Positions 1 to 12,419 of a stretch of DNA of 64,000 nt are shown here, piece by piece. The translations under genes were made by a program, and so were the position numbers. The notes under the pieces are model-generated. The model ran no database searches and was not told the origin of the DNA. It saw nothing but the letters and a program-made list of their open reading frames with translations. Position 1 is the first letter of the stretch. Each line of letters opens with the position of its first letter. This DNA is from Emcibacter sp. SYSU 3D8 (GTDB lineage: Bacteria; Pseudomonadota; Alphaproteobacteria; SMXS01), in NCBI RefSeq assembly GCF_039655875.1, contig NZ_JBBYXK010000002.1, positions 744,001 through 808,000 of the forward strand, read 5' to 3'.

Positions 1-2280
1 AAGGTGCATCCGGCGGCCTGGACCTGGCAGAACATCGACACCATGCGCGGCCAGCTGAAAAGCCTCGGTCTCGCCATCGACTGGGCGCGCGAATTCGCGA
101 CCTGTAGCCCGGACTATTACCGGCACGAGCAGGCGCTGTTCCTGTCCTTCCTGGAAAATGGCCTGGTCGAGCGCAAGGAAAGCTACGTCAACTGGGATCC
201 GGTCGATCACACGGTGCTGGCCAATGAGCAGGTGATCGACGGCAAGGGCTGGCGTTCGGGCGCACCGGTCGAGCGGCGCAAGCTGTCCCAGTGGTTCTTC
301 AAGATCACCGACTTCGCCGAGGACCTGCTGGCCGGGCTCGATACCCTGGACCGGTGGCCCGAGAAGGTGCGCATCATGCAGCGCAACTGGATCGGTCGGT
401 CGGAGGGCGCCCGCGTCCATTTCCGGATCGCCGGGACCAACGAGACGATCGAGGTCTACACCACCCGTCCCGACACGTTGTTCGGCGCCAGTTTCTGCGC
501 CATCGCCGCCGATCACCCCATCGCCCAGCAGGCGGCGAAGCAGAATGCCGACGCAGCTGCCTTCATCGAGGCCTGCAAGCGAAACGGCACCAGCGAAGCC
601 GAGATCGAAACCGCCGAGAAGATGGGATTCGACACGGGCCTCAAGGTCACGCATCCGTTCGACCCCGACTGGACGCTGCCGGTCTACATCGCCAATTTCG
701 TGCTGATGGAATACGGCACGGGCGCCATCTTCGGCTGTCCGGCCCATGACCAGCGCGACCTGGACTTCGCCCGCAAATATGGTCTGCCGGTAACGCCGGT
801 CGTGTTTCCCGAGGGCGAGACGCCCGACAGCTTCAGCGTCGCCGACAAGGCCTATGACGGCGACGGCAGGCTGGGCAATTCCCGCTTCATGGACGGCCTG
901 GCCGTGCCCGAGGCCAAGAAGCGCGTGCTGGACGAACTCGAAAAGCTTGAAGCCGGCACCCGAGAAGTAAACTACCGGCTGCGCGATTGGGGCGTGTCGC
1001 GCCAGCGCTACTGGGGCTGCCCGATTCCGGTCATCCACTGCGGCGATTGCGGCGCGGTGCCGGTGCCACGCGGCCAGCTGCCCGTGCTGTTGCCCGATGA
1101 CGTGACCTTCGATGTGCCCGGCAACCCGCTCGAGCGGCATCCAACCTGGAAGCATGTGGACTGCCCGGCCTGCGGCAAACCGGCGCGGCGCGAGACCGAC
1201 ACCTGCGATACCTTCGTCGATTCGTCGTGGTACTTCCTGCGCTTCTGCGGGCTGGATCCGGACCGGCCGCTCGACCGCGAGGCCGTCGACCGCTGGATGC
1301 CGGTCGATCAGTATATCGGCGGCGTCGAGCACGCGGTGCTGCACCTGCTCTATGCCCGGTTCTTCACCCGCGCACTGGAAAAATGCGGTCTGGTCTCGCT
1401 GGCCGAGCCGTTCCAGGGCCTTTTCACCCAGGGCATGGTCAACCACGAAACCTACAAGGGTCCTGACGGCAAGTGGCTGTCGCCCGAGGACATCGTGCGG
1501 ACCGGCGACAGCCTGGCCACGCGGGACGGCCAGCCGGTGACCATCGGACGCTCGGAAAAAATGAGCAAGTCCAAGAGGAACACGGTCGATCCAACCGACA
1601 TCATCGCAACCTACGGCGCCGACACGGCCCGCTGGTACATGCTGTCGGACAGCCCGCCCGAGCGCGATCTGGACTGGTCCGAAAGCGGCATCGAGGGCGC
1701 CTGGCGCCATGCCCAGCGTGTCTGGCGCCTGGTCAGCGAGGCGACCGGCCTGCCTGGCGCGGATACGCCCGTGCCCGGCGGCCTGAGCGAATCCGCCGTT
1801 GCGCTGCGGCGCTCGACCCACAAGGCGATCAAGGCGGTGACCGAGGGTATTGACAATTTCCGGTTCAATACGGCGGTCGCGCAGATCTACGAATTGACCA
1901 ATGCAATCAATAGCTTCAAGGCTCCCGGACCTGCCGATGGCTGGGCGCTGCGCGAGGCACTGGAGACGCTGGTGCGTCTGTCGGAGCCGATGATGCCGCA
2001 TCTGGCAGAGGAAGCCTGGGCCGAGCTGGGCCACACCGTGCCCCTGTTCGAGACCGCCTGGCCCGAGGCCAATCCGGCGCTGGTGGTCGACCAGACCGTG
2101 AAGATTGCCGTGCAGGTCAACGGCAAGCTGCGCGCCACCATCGACCTGCCCCGGGATGCCGGCAAGGCCGAGGCCGAGGCCGCGGCCTTCGCCGAACCGA
2201 AAATCCGCGAGGCGATCGCCGGCAAGGAGATCCGCAAGGTGATCGTCGTGCCGGGACGTATCGTCAATATCGTGGCATAG
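1..2280 (+). CDS. leuS: Leucine-tRNA ligase, 5'-truncated by the window edge
   Basis: Charges tRNA-Leu with leucine in the cytoplasm. About 759 residues are visible; the family usually has about 850-870, so roughly the first 100, including the HIGH motif, lie upstream of the window. The CP1 editing domain follows the start of the fragment. The class I KMSKS loop is visible near fragment residue 519 ([11 protein letters not shown]). The C-terminal anticodon-binding region ends in a VNGKLRATI-type segment typical of LeuRS. The GTG at position 4 is an internal codon, not a start. lptE begins 7 bp downstream, as is common in alphaproteobacteria. Confidence 0.97.
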   Translation, partial: KVHPAAWTWQNIDTMRGQLKSLGLAIDWAREFATCSPDYYRHEQALFLSFLENGLVERKESYVNWDPVDHTVLANEQVIDGKGWRSGAPVERRKLSQWFFKITDFAEDLLAGLDTLDRWPEKVRIMQRNWIGRSEGARVHFRIAGTNETIEVYTTRPDTLFGASFCAIAADHPIAQQAAKQNADAAAFIEACKRNGTSEAEIETAEKMGFDTGLKVTHPFDPDWTLPVYIANFVLMEYGTGAIFGCPAHDQRDLDFARKYGLPVTPVVFPEGETPDSFSVADKAYDGDGRLGNSRFMDGLAVPEAKKRVLDELEKLEAGTREVNYRLRDWGVSRQRYWGCPIPVIHCGDCGAVPVPRGQLPVLLPDDVTFDVPGNPLERHPTWKHVDCPACGKPARRETDTCDTFVDSSWYFLRFCGLDPDRPLDREAVDRWMPVDQYIGGVEHAVLHLLYARFFTRALEKCGLVSLAEPFQGLFTQGMVNHETYKGPDGKWLSPEDIVRTGDSLATRDGQPVTIGRSEKMSKSKRNTVDPTDIIATYGADTARWYMLSDSPPERDLDWSESGIEGAWRHAQRVWRLVSEATGLPGADTPVPGGLSESAVALRRSTHKAIKAVTEGIDNFRFNTAVAQIYELTNAINSFKAPGPADGWALREALETLVRLSEPMMPHLAEEAWAELGHTVPLFETAWPEANPALVVDQTVKIAVQVNGKLRATIDLPRDAGKAEAEAAAFAEPKIREAIAGKEIRKVIVVPGRIVNIVA

Positions 2281-2287
2281 TGGCGCC

Positions 2288-2791
2288 ATGCGCCGCACCC
2301 TCGTCATCCTGATGCTTACCCTCGCCCTGCCAGGATGCGGATTCAAACCCATGTACGGCGCCAACGCCTCGGCCACGTCGGCTTCGGTGATGGACAGGAT
2401 GGCGACCATCGACATCCGTCCCATCCCCGATCGCCTGGGGCAGATCGTCCGCAATGAACTTGTGGATTCGATCAATCCCGGCGGCATCGCGGGTGCGCCG
2501 GTCTATGAGCTGGCGCTGAAGGTCGGCGAGGAACGGGAAGACGTTGCCATCCGGCAGAATGCCTCGGCCACCCGCGCCAATTACCGGATGAGCGCCCGGT
2601 TCGAGCTGCGCGAGATTGCCACCGACAAGGTGGCGCTGAGCGGCACCACCTGGGCAGAGACGGCCTTCGACATCGTGCAGCAGGATTATCCCACCGTGAT
2701 CGCCCAGCAGGACGCGCGCCGAAAGCTGGCCGCCGAACTTGCCGAGGAAATCAGGACCCGTATCGCGGTGTTTTTCGACAAGGGCAAATAG
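2288..2791 (+). CDS. lptE: LPS-assembly lipoprotein LptE
   Basis: A 167-residue outer-membrane lipoprotein that plugs the LptD barrel during lipopolysaccharide export. It has a short hydrophobic signal with a lipobox LPGC (Cys17), followed by GFKPMYG, a typical LptE start. It lies between leuS and holA, the usual position. Sequence conservation in LptE is low, so the call rests on lipobox, length, the GFxPxY start and context together. Confidence 0.88.
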   Translation: MRRTLVILMLTLALPGCGFKPMYGANASATSASVMDRMATIDIRPIPDRLGQIVRNELVDSINPGGIAGAPVYELALKVGEEREDVAIRQNASATRANYRMSARFELREIATDKVALSGTTWAETAFDIVQQDYPTVIAQQDARRKLAAELAEEIRTRIAVFFDKGK

Positions 2792-2849
2792 GCCGGCGCA
2801 CTGCCGATTCGTGGTATAGTCAGCGCCTGCTCCTACCACCTCTTGTGCC

Positions 2850-3872
2850 ATGAAGTTTACACCCACCCAGCTCAAACGCTTCATCGACCGGCCGGACACC
2901 AGCCTGCGCGCCTTGCTGATTTTCGGCGCCGATGAAGGCCTGGTGCGCGAACGGGCGAGCGCCGTGGCCGCCGCCATCGTCGACGATCCAAAGGATCCGT
3001 TCTGCGTCGCCGACCTGGACGCGGCGGCATTGCTGACCGATCCTGCGCGTCTCGCCGACGAGGCCGCCGCAATTTCCATGCTGGGCGGCCGGCGCCTTGT
3101 CAGGGTCGGGCGTGCCGGTGACCGGCACGCGGCACTGTTCAAGGAATTCCTTGCCGCACCGCCCGGCGACGGCTTCGTGCTGGTCAACGGAGACGAGCTG
3201 GGTCGCTCGAGCAGCCTGCGCAAGGCGTTCGAGGAATCACCGCACGCGGCAGCGGTCGAGTGCGGCTATGACAGCGCCGAGACCGTCGACAGCCTGATCG
3301 ACCATATCCTTGCGGGCGAGGGACTGACCGTCTCCGAGGATGCCCGCCTGCACCTGCGCGGCAGCCTGGGCGGCGACCGCATGATCAGCAGGCAGGAACT
3401 GAACAAGCTGACGCTCTACAAGATGGGCGGCGACGGCGTGGTCAGCCTGGAGGATGCCCGCGCCTGCGTCGGCGACAGCGCCGCCGAGGCGTTCGATGCG
3501 GTGGGCAAGGCCGCGGCCCGGGGCGACATGAAGGCGCTGATCGCCGCACTGGCAAAGGCCCACGAAACAGGGGAGAGCGCCGTGGGGCTGCTGCGCCTCA
3601 CCTCGCGACGCCTGCAGCGGCTGCACCTGGTTGCCAGCCTTGCCGAACGGGGCACGCCGCTCGACGCGGCCTTCAAGATGCTGCGGCCGCCCGCGTTCCA
3701 GAGCGAAGGCAACGAGATGCGCCAGCTGCTTGGCCGCTGGACGACCAGAAAACTGGCGACGGCGCTAGCCTTGCTGCTCGAAGCCGAGATGGCGTGCAAG
3801 ACAACGGGCATGCCCGCGGAATCCATCACCGCCCGCGCCATGATGCGCCTGGTTGCAGCCGCGCGATCGTAA
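2850..3872 (+). CDS. holA: DNA polymerase III delta subunit
   Basis: 340 residues, normal length for HolA, the clamp-loader subunit that opens the beta clamp. The N-terminal part contains LRALLIFGADEGLVRERA, matching the start of the delta AAA+ fold, which lacks a working Walker A. The C-terminal half is helical with a collar-like segment. It follows lptE by 58 bp on the same strand and converges on parB. The start at 2850 gives the usual KFTPTQLKRFI opening. Confidence 0.93.
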   Translation: MKFTPTQLKRFIDRPDTSLRALLIFGADEGLVRERASAVAAAIVDDPKDPFCVADLDAAALLTDPARLADEAAAISMLGGRRLVRVGRAGDRHAALFKEFLAAPPGDGFVLVNGDELGRSSSLRKAFEESPHAAAVECGYDSAETVDSLIDHILAGEGLTVSEDARLHLRGSLGGDRMISRQELNKLTLYKMGGDGVVSLEDARACVGDSAAEAFDAVGKAAARGDMKALIAALAKAHETGESAVGLLRLTSRRLQRLHLVASLAERGTPLDAAFKMLRPPAFQSEGNEMRQLLGRWTTRKLATALALLLEAEMACKTTGMPAESITARAMMRLVAAARS

Positions 3873-4042
3873 GCGTCCGGGCGGGCATCCTTGATTTTAC
3901 ATAATCATGATTCACACATTTGCCGGTGGCGGGGAAACCGCGTTCCAGTCGTGGCCACAGACACGGCGCACCCGGCGACACCGCGTGACTGGTCCGGAGA
4001 AAAGATCCCGACCGGGCCGAAAGATACCATAAAAACAGGTGG

Positions 4043-4924
4043 TTAGTGCCGGCCCGACAGCCTCGCTGTCACATCGTCGAGCTGGTCGAGCGTGCCGTAC
4101 TTGATGGACACCGTACCGCCGGGACCCTTGTGATCGATGGCAACCCGCAGCCCCAGCGCTTCGGAAAGCTGCCGCTCCAGTGCGCGCGTGTCGGCATCCT
4201 TCGAAGGCCGCAACGGGCCGCGTCCCTTCGAGCGCGGCGTCTCCCTCGCCAGGTCTTCCGCCTGGCGCACGTTGAGCCCGCGCTCGACGATCTCCTGCGC
4301 CAGCCATTCGGCGTTGTCCGAGGTGACCAGCGCGCGCGCGTGGCCCATGGACAGCTCGCCCGCGTCGAGCAGTGTCTGCACCCTGTCGGGCAGGGTGAGC
4401 AGCCGAACCATATTGGCCACATGGGGGCGGCTCTTGCCCACCACCTCGGCCACTTCCTGCTGGTTGTGACCGAACTCGTCGATCAGCCGCCGGTAACCGC
4501 GCGCCTCGTCGATGGGCGACAGATCCTGCCGCTGGACATTCTCGACAATGGCGATCTCGAGCGACTCATCGTCGCTCAAGGCCCGCTCTATGACCGGAAC
4601 GGCATGGAGTTGTGCCCGCTGCGCTGCACGCCAGCGGCGCTCCCCGGCGACGATCTCGTATTCGCCGGGGCGAACCGAGGATGGGCGCACCAGGATCGGC
4701 TGCAAAATGCCCCGCGTCCTGATCGATGACGCCAGATCCTCGATGGCGGCATCGTCGAACCTGGTGCGCGGCTGGTAGCGGTTGGGGTGCAGTGTCTCGA
4801 TCGGCAATTCGCGGGTGCCGCGCGGCGCCGAATCGGCAACCACCGGATCGTCGCCCAGCAATGCCGACAGGCCCCGGCCAAGGCCGCCCGGACGGCGTTT
4901 CGCGTGTTTGTCGTCGGATGCCAT
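4043..4924 (-). CDS. parB: Chromosome partitioning protein ParB
   Basis: 293 residues. ParB is a CTP-dependent clamp that loads at parS and spreads. Seen here: an N-terminal ParA-stimulating segment GLGRGLSALL (about residues 14-23), the CTPase motifs GERRWR (94-99) and ENVQRQ (128-133), a central HTH near residues 155-190, and a C-terminal dimerisation region. It starts 20 bp after the parA stop, so the two are co-transcribed. Two perfect parS sites lie within 3.5 kb upstream of the pair. Confidence 0.97.
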   Translation of the reverse strand: MASDDKHAKRRPGGLGRGLSALLGDDPVVADSAPRGTRELPIETLHPNRYQPRTRFDDAAIEDLASSIRTRGILQPILVRPSSVRPGEYEIVAGERRWRAAQRAQLHAVPVIERALSDDESLEIAIVENVQRQDLSPIDEARGYRRLIDEFGHNQQEVAEVVGKSRPHVANMVRLLTLPDRVQTLLDAGELSMGHARALVTSDNAEWLAQEIVERGLNVRQAEDLARETPRSKGRGPLRPSKDADTRALERQLSEALGLRVAIDHKGPGGTVSIKYGTLDQLDDVTARLSGRH

Positions 4925-4944
4925 GATACGCTAAATCCCTGATT

Positions 4945-5781
4945 TCATGCGCTAACCAGTTTCTTTTCCCGCTTGAGCAGTTCGGACGCCAGCTTGATAT
5001 AGGCCATGCTGCCCGGGCAGCGCATATCATAGACGATGGCGGGTTTGCCGTGGCTGGGCGCCTCGGACAAACGCACATTGCGGGGGATTACGGTCTTGAA
5101 CACCCTGTCGCCCATGAAGTCACGCACATCCTCCTCGACCTGTCCCGACAGCCGGTTGCGCCGGTCGTACATGGTAAGAACGATGCCTTCCAGGCCAAGC
5201 TCGGGGTTGAACGAACCCCGGACCCGCTCGATGGTCTTCATCAGCAGGCTGAGCCCTTCCAGGGCGAAGAATTCGGTCTGCAGCGGCACCAGCACCGTGT
5301 CGGCCGCCACCAGCGCGTTTAGCGTCAGAAGCCCCAGCGACGGCGGCGAATCGATCAATACATAATCGAATGCCTCGAGCACCTCGCCAGACTCTCCGTT
5401 GCGGAGCGCCTGGCGCAGCCGCTGTGCACGCTCCTCGGCGCTGACCAGCTCCAGTTCGGCGCCGGCGAGGTCGACCGTGGAGCAGATCAGCTTCAGCCCC
5501 GGAATGGCCGTATCGATCAGCGCGTCGCCAAGATCATGATCCCGCATCAACACGTCATAGATGCTGATCTTGCGCGCGGCACGGTTGATACCCAGGCCGG
5601 TGCTGGCGTTGCCCTGCGGGTCAAGGTCGATCATCAGCACCGATTTGCGGGTAGCCGCCAGCGCGGTCGCCAGGTTGATGGCTGTCGTGGTCTTGCCGAC
5701 GCCGCCCTTCTGGTTGGCGACGGCGATGATCCGGCCGCCGCTCGGCTTCCCGCGCTTGCCTTCAGTTCCCTTCAGCGACAC
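4945..5781 (-). CDS. parA: Chromosome partitioning ATPase ParA (Soj)
   Basis: A deviant Walker A ATPase (KGGVGKTT) that drives segregation of ParB-parS complexes. The GTG start at 5781 is preferred: AGGAAG lies 6 bases upstream and the resulting 278-residue length fits the family. An ATG at 5820 or further upstream would extend deeper into rsmG and add a basic, non-conserved N-terminus. The signature DSPPSLGLLTLNAL is present. The start overlaps the rsmG 3' end by 20 bp, indicating translational coupling. Confidence 0.95.
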   Translation of the reverse strand: MSLKGTEGKRGKPSGGRIIAVANQKGGVGKTTTAINLATALAATRKSVLMIDLDPQGNASTGLGINRAARKISIYDVLMRDHDLGDALIDTAIPGLKLICSTVDLAGAELELVSAEERAQRLRQALRNGESGEVLEAFDYVLIDSPPSLGLLTLNALVAADTVLVPLQTEFFALEGLSLLMKTIERVRGSFNPELGLEGIVLTMYDRRNRLSGQVEEDVRDFMGDRVFKTVIPRNVRLSEAPSHGKPAIVYDMRCPGSMAYIKLASELLKREKKLVSA

Positions 5782-6397
5782 GGGCAACTTCCTGAATTTG
5801 AATGATTTTCGCCTCGTCATCGGTGACGCTGGGAAAGGTTTCAGCGCGAAAGGTCCAGTGCTTGCGCGCGGCCGCCATCTCGGCTTCGGCATCACGTCCC
5901 TTCAGGAAGAAGGCGCGTCCATCCGCCGCAAGCAACGGCGCCGCATAGCCCAGCAGCCTGTCGAGAGGCGCCAGCGCCCGTGCCGTGATGATGTCCACGA
6001 TGGTGCCCTCCACTGCTTCGAGACGGGACGGCACAAGCTTAACAGAAACACCTGTGACGCGGGCGGCTTCTTGCAGAAAAGTGAGCTTGCGCCGGTCGCT
6101 GTCGATCAATGTCCAAGTGCCGACGCCCATGATTGCAAGCACCATGCCGGGAAATCCACCACCGGCGCCGAGATCGGCGCAGCGCGGCCTGCCGTGCGCG
6201 GCCCGGATCAGCGGCGCGAGCTGTGCCGAATCAAGGAAATGCCGGCGCCAGAGATCCGGCAGGGTAGCAGTGGACACCAGATTGATGGAGCGTTGCCATT
6301 TCTCGAGCAGCGCCGCATAGGCGCCGAGCTTATCTAATGTTTCACGTGAAACATGCGTGGCGCGCCCGAACGCGGCGGCATCGAATTCGCCGCTCAC
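5762..6397 (-). CDS. rsmG: 16S rRNA (guanine-527-N7)-methyltransferase RsmG
   Basis: A 211-residue SAM-dependent methyltransferase that modifies G527 of 16S rRNA. The motif I region [16 protein letters not shown] and the N-terminal [13 protein letters not shown] segment are typical of RsmG/GidB. Its start codon overlaps the mnmG stop by 4 bp and its 3' end overlaps parA, as in the classic gidA-gidB-parA-parB operon. A parS site lies inside codons for HVSRET near the N-terminus. Confidence 0.96.
   Translation of the reverse strand: MSGEFDAAAFGRATHVSRETLDKLGAYAALLEKWQRSINLVSTATLPDLWRRHFLDSAQLAPLIRAAHGRPRCADLGAGGGFPGMVLAIMGVGTWTLIDSDRRKLTFLQEAARVTGVSVKLVPSRLEAVEGTIVDIITARALAPLDRLLGYAAPLLAADGRAFFLKGRDAEAEMAAARKHWTFRAETFPSVTDDEAKIIQIQEVARVAEGN
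6338..6353. promoter_or_regulatory. parS: parS centromere site 1, inside rsmG
   Basis: A perfect 16-bp palindrome TGTTTCACGTGAAACA, identical to the widely conserved chromosomal parS consensus. It lies inside the 5' part of rsmG and encodes part of HVSRET. parB and parA are 1.4-2.3 kb away. About 13 kb from the predicted oriC. Confidence 0.95.
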
Positions 6398-8280
6398 GCC
6401 CGCCGCTTCTGCCGCTCGCTGGACCGGCGCACGAATCCCAGCAACGCGGTCAATGCCGCTGGCGTCACACCGGAAATCCGCGAAGCGGCGCCCAGCGTGG
6501 CGGGCCGCGCCCGTATCAGTTTGTCCCGCACTTCATTGGACAGGCCGCCGATGGCCGAATAATCCAGATCGCCGGGCAGGGCCAGCGACTCATCCTTGCG
6601 AAAGGCAACCACGTCCGCTTCCTGCCGATCCATATAGCCGGCATACCGCCCGTCGATTTCCAGCTGCTCGCGCACCGCAGGTGAAAACTCCAGCAGTTCC
6701 GGCCAGATATTGCCCAGACGCTCGATTGTCACATCAGCATAACCAAGCAATTCATGCACGGTTCTGCGTTTGCCATCGTGATTGATCACAATACCATGGG
6801 GCGCAGCCTCGTTCGGGGTCAGCGCAAGCGACTGGGCAAGCACCCGCGCCCGGGCCAGCGCTGCCGTTTTCTCGGTGAACGCTGCCGAACGCGCCGGGCC
6901 GACACAGCCAATTTCGATGCCGCGGCCGGTCAGACGCAAATCCGCATTGTCGGCACGAAGCCGCAGCCGGTATTCGGCGCGAGAGGTGAACATACGGTAC
7001 GGTTCCTGCGTTCCCCGCGTCACCAGATCGTCGATCATCACTCCGATATAGGCTTCCGCCCGGTCGAGAACGACGGAATCCCCGTCTCCCGCAGACAATG
7101 CGGCGTTCATTCCGGCCATCAGACCTTGCGCCGCAGCCTCCTCGTAGCCGGTTGTGCCGTTGATCTGTCCGGCAAAGTAAAGCCCTGAAACTCTTCGGGT
7201 TTCCAGGGTGGGCCGCAACTCCCGAGGGTCCACGTAGTCGTATTCGATGGCGTATCCCGGCTGCAGCATCACCGCATGTTCCAGGCCTTCTATGGTCTTC
7301 AACAATTCGGCCTGAACCTCGCGGGGCAGTGAAGTGGAGATGCCGTTTGGATAGACCGTATGGTCGTCAAGGCCTTCCGGTTCAAGGAAGATCTGATGCC
7401 GATCGCGCCCGCCGAACCGTACAACCTTGTCCTCGATGGACGGGCAATAGCGCGGTCCACTGGATTCAATCTGGCCGGAATACATGGGCGCCCGATGGAG
7501 ATTGGCGCGGATGACCTCATGAGTCGCCTGATTGGTGTGGGTAATGTGGCAGTCGATCTGCGGCGTCGTGATGGCCTTGGTCAGAAACGAGAACGGCACC
7601 GGCGGCTTGTCGCCGGGTTGCACCTCCAGGCCAGCCCAGTCAATCGTCCGGCCGTCGAGCCGGGCCGGTGTCCCGGTCTTCAACCGGCCAACGGCGAAGC
7701 CCCTGCGCCGCAGCGTCTTCGACAATCCCACCGACGGCGCTTCACCGATCCGGCCGCCCGCGGTCTGTTCCTGTCCCATATGGATGACGCCGCTGAGGAA
7801 AGTGCCGGTGGTGAGAATAACCCGGCCGGCACGGATTTCCACGCCGTCGCCGGTGACGATGCCCACGACGCGCGCCGTTTCGTCGCCGGAACCCGCAAGT
7901 TCTTTCAGTAACAGGTCCTCTACGGCGCCCGCCATCACCGTGAGATTGGGATACTCAAACAGCAAGGCCTGCATGGCGTTCCGGTAAAGCTTGCGGTCGG
8001 CCTGTGCTCGAGGACCGCGCACCGCTGGCCCCTTGCCCCTGTTCAGCAGACGGAACTGGATGCCGGCAGCATCCGCCACCAGTCCCATGACGCCGTCCAG
8101 CGCATCGATCTCGCGCACCAGATGGCCTTTGCCCAAACCGCCAATGGCCGGATTGCACGACATCTGGCCGATGGTTTCAAGCTTGTGAGTGAGCAGTAAG
8201 GTGCGCGCGCCGACGCGTGCAGAGGCGGCCGCCGCCTCGCACCCCGCATGACCACCACCGATGACGATAACATCGTACAT
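6394..8280 (-). CDS. mnmG: tRNA uridine-5-carboxymethylaminomethyl modification enzyme MnmG
   Basis: A 628-residue FAD protein that, with MnmE, installs cmnm5U34 on certain tRNAs. The N-terminal FAD motif is [11 protein letters not shown] (residues about 7-17). The two GidA signatures are present: [14 protein letters not shown] near residue 40 and [15 protein letters not shown] in the second half. Full length. The 93-bp gap to mnmE upstream carries the second parS site. Confidence 0.97.
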   Translation of the reverse strand: MYDVIVIGGGHAGCEAAAASARVGARTLLLTHKLETIGQMSCNPAIGGLGKGHLVREIDALDGVMGLVADAAGIQFRLLNRGKGPAVRGPRAQADRKLYRNAMQALLFEYPNLTVMAGAVEDLLLKELAGSGDETARVVGIVTGDGVEIRAGRVILTTGTFLSGVIHMGQEQTAGGRIGEAPSVGLSKTLRRRGFAVGRLKTGTPARLDGRTIDWAGLEVQPGDKPPVPFSFLTKAITTPQIDCHITHTNQATHEVIRANLHRAPMYSGQIESSGPRYCPSIEDKVVRFGGRDRHQIFLEPEGLDDHTVYPNGISTSLPREVQAELLKTIEGLEHAVMLQPGYAIEYDYVDPRELRPTLETRRVSGLYFAGQINGTTGYEEAAAQGLMAGMNAALSAGDGDSVVLDRAEAYIGVMIDDLVTRGTQEPYRMFTSRAEYRLRLRADNADLRLTGRGIEIGCVGPARSAAFTEKTAALARARVLAQSLALTPNEAAPHGIVINHDGKRRTVHELLGYADVTIERLGNIWPELLEFSPAVREQLEIDGRYAGYMDRQEADVVAFRKDESLALPGDLDYSAIGGLSNEVRDKLIRARPATLGAASRISGVTPAALTALLGFVRRSSERQKRRA

Positions 8281-8339
8281 GCCTGCTCCAGGTTGCGCGC
8301 AATCTAGGCGCGCTGCGGCCTCAGGGCAAGAGACAGGGA

Positions 8340-8355
8340 TGTTTCACGTGAAACA
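8340..8355. promoter_or_regulatory. parS: parS centromere site 2, mnmG-mnmE intergenic
   Basis: A second perfect copy of TGTTTCACGTGAAACA, in the 93-bp gap between mnmG and mnmE. It is 2 kb from site 1 and about 11.3 kb from the predicted oriC. Being intergenic, it is free of coding constraint, unlike site 1. Confidence 0.95.
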
Positions 8356-8373
8356 TCACTTGAACGGGATCGA

Positions 8374-9675
8374 TTACTTGCCAATGCAGAACTCGCCGAA
8401 CACCACATCGAGAAGATCCTCGACATCGACACGCCCGGTAATCCGCCCAAGCGCCCGAGCCGCGAGGCGCACATCCTCTGCAACCAGCTCCGGCTCCAGC
8501 ATGCCGGCAACGGCAGCGCATGCCCGGTCAAGATGACCCGCTGCCGCCTCCAGCGCGCGGCGATGGCGCGCGCGCGTCAAACTGGGAACATCGCGTAGCC
8601 CCATCATGCCAACGACCCGGTCCTCAATGGCGGCAAGCAGCGCATCGATTCCTTCCCCGGTCCGGACCGAAATCAGGAACGCGCCGGGCCGGTCGGACGG
8701 TCGCGCAATATCCACCTTGTTGATGACGATGAGATCATCTGGCTCGCCCAGGCCAAGCGCCCCGCCCGCTTCGTGGAGCTGCAACCGCAGATCCGCATTC
8801 TGCGCCCGGGCGCGGGCACGGCGTACGCCCTCTTGCTCGATAATGTCATCGGAATCCCGCAGTCCCGCCGTATCGACCAGCGTCACAGGATAACCGCCCA
8901 GATCGAGCCGCACCTCGATGATGTCCCGTGTGGTGCCGGCGATCTCCGACACAATTGCCACGTCACGCCGCGCCAATGCATTGAGAAGACTGGATTTTCC
9001 AACGTTTGGCGCACCGGTGATGACGATCTGGAACCCGTCCCGCAACGCCTCGCCGCGCCGCTCATCGGCCAGGTGATTGCGGATTTCAGCACTCAATCGC
9101 TGGAGATCGGGCATGACCCGGGCGGCCAGCCCTCCCGGCAAATCTTCGTCGGGAAAATCCAGATCAGCCTCGAGGAAGGCAAGGGCGCGGATCAGATCAC
9201 CGCGCCAGCCCTCATAGACCGCGCCCAGCGCCCCGTCCATCTGCCGCAGGGCCTGGAGGCGCTGCGCTTCGGTTTCCGCGTTCACAAGGTCGGCAATTCC
9301 CTCCGCCTCGGTCAGGTCCAGCTTGCCGTGCTCGAACGCCCGGCGGCTGAACTCTCCCGGCTCGGCCGGAAGCAGCCCGAGCCGGTCGAGGGCTGCCGCC
9401 ATCGCGGCAATCACCGATGGCCCGCCATGCAGGTGCAGCTCGGCCACATCCTCACCGGTAAAGCTGGCCGGGCCAGGGAACCAGATCGCCAGACCGCGAT
9501 CGATCGTCATGCCGCTATGGGGATCGACGAAGGAACGCAGCGCGGCCTGCCGCGGGGGCGGGACGTCCCTGCCGGACAGGCTGGCCAGCGCAATGCCCGA
9601 ATCCTCTCCCGACAGGCGCATCACCGCGACGCCGGCACGGCCCTTCGCCGAGGCCAGCGCATAGATCGTGGTCAT
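8374..9675 (-). CDS. mnmE: tRNA modification GTPase MnmE
   Basis: 433 residues and partner of MnmG. The N-terminal tetrahydrofolate-binding domain (1-120) is followed by helical arms and an inserted G domain: GAPNVGKS at 221-228, IAGTTRDI at 245-252 and NKVD downstream. It ends in CIGK, the conserved C-terminal signature with the functional cysteine. The ATG at 9675 (TTIYALASAKGRAG) is the family start; in-frame codons further upstream run into the preceding gene. Overlaps that gene by 4 bp. Confidence 0.96.
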   Translation of the reverse strand: MTTIYALASAKGRAGVAVMRLSGEDSGIALASLSGRDVPPPRQAALRSFVDPHSGMTIDRGLAIWFPGPASFTGEDVAELHLHGGPSVIAAMAAALDRLGLLPAEPGEFSRRAFEHGKLDLTEAEGIADLVNAETEAQRLQALRQMDGALGAVYEGWRGDLIRALAFLEADLDFPDEDLPGGLAARVMPDLQRLSAEIRNHLADERRGEALRDGFQIVITGAPNVGKSSLLNALARRDVAIVSEIAGTTRDIIEVRLDLGGYPVTLVDTAGLRDSDDIIEQEGVRRARARAQNADLRLQLHEAGGALGLGEPDDLIVINKVDIARPSDRPGAFLISVRTGEGIDALLAAIEDRVVGMMGLRDVPSLTRARHRRALEAAAGHLDRACAAVAGMLEPELVAEDVRLAARALGRITGRVDVEDLLDVVFGEFCIGK

Positions 9676-10031
9676 TTTCCGGCCGTTTCGGACAGCCTGG
9701 TCTGGCCGGGCTGCAGCATCAGCCGCTCGACCCTCTCGCCCCGGATCAGGTGACGCTCCAGAATCTCGTCCACATCCGCTTCGGTGTCGTAGTGGTACCA
9801 CACGCCTTCCGGATAGATCACCAGGGTCGGGCCCAACTCACAGCGATCCAGGCAGCCGCTGGCATTAATCCGCACGCCCCGGACCTTCATTTCCTTGGCG
9901 CGCTTTTTCATATAGTCGCGCAATCTCTCGGCCCCCTTGGCCTTGCACGACCCGCGCGGATGGCCTTCGGCCCGCTCATTGGTGCAGCAGAACACATGCC
10001 CGGCGAAGTAAAGCGGTGGATCTGTCTGCAT
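9672..10031 (-). CDS. Thioredoxin-like [2Fe-2S] ferredoxin family protein
   Basis: A 119-residue protein of the thioredoxin-like 2Fe-2S ferredoxin family. Cysteines fit that pattern: a CC pair near residue 16 (FCCTNERAEGHPRGSC), the next Cys 13 residues on, then CLDRC around residues 60-64 followed by ELGPTLVIYPEGVWY. This last stretch is the hallmark of the family. The electron-transfer partner is unknown. Translationally coupled to mnmE by a 4-bp overlap. Confidence 0.85.
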   Translation of the reverse strand: MQTDPPLYFAGHVFCCTNERAEGHPRGSCKAKGAERLRDYMKKRAKEMKVRGVRINASGCLDRCELGPTLVIYPEGVWYHYDTEADVDEILERHLIRGERVERLMLQPGQTRLSETAGK

Positions 10032-10034
10032 AAC

Positions 10035-10301
10035 CTACTTTGTTTCCTTGTCTTTTTCTGATTTCGCCCGCGCGCCGCCCGTCGCCATGCGCCAGAACAT
10101 GCCCTGCATCTCCTCCAGGCCGGCAAGACCGGAGGGAAAGAACGTCTTCATCATCGCCTCGGGACCGAGCGTATCGATGCCCTTTTGCACCTGATCCTGC
10201 ATCCGGGCCATCATGGAGTCCTGAAACGGCTTGACGTCGGGCAGGCCAAGAAAGGTTCGGGCTTCCTCAGGCGTGCAGTCTATGTCTATCGTCACCTTCA
10301 T
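10035..10301 (-). CDS. DUF6489 family protein
   Basis: An 88-residue acidic and methionine-rich protein. It begins MKVTIDIDCTPEEARTFLGL and contains PEAMMKTFFPSGLAGLEEMQ, which I recognise as the small alphaproteobacterial DUF6489 family. The MxxMQxxFW-type helix resembles phasin-like or polymer-associated small proteins, but no function is established. It lies 3 bp upstream of the ferredoxin-like gene, so the two probably share a transcript. Confidence 0.75.
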   Translation of the reverse strand: MKVTIDIDCTPEEARTFLGLPDVKPFQDSMMARMQDQVQKGIDTLGPEAMMKTFFPSGLAGLEEMQGMFWRMATGGARAKSEKDKETK

Positions 10302-10376
10302 CGGTGTAACCTCTCGCGGCTTGACTGGGCGGGTGGTGCAGACCGAAACCGTACACCAATCGGGCCCGGAAACCCA

Positions 10377-12415
<2,039 letters not shown>

Positions 12416-12419
<4 letters not shown>

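Noticed and set aside
3873-4042. Terminator between convergent holA and parB
   Set aside because: Only a weak CCCG/CGGG stem with TTTT on the parB side; not convincing enough to list.
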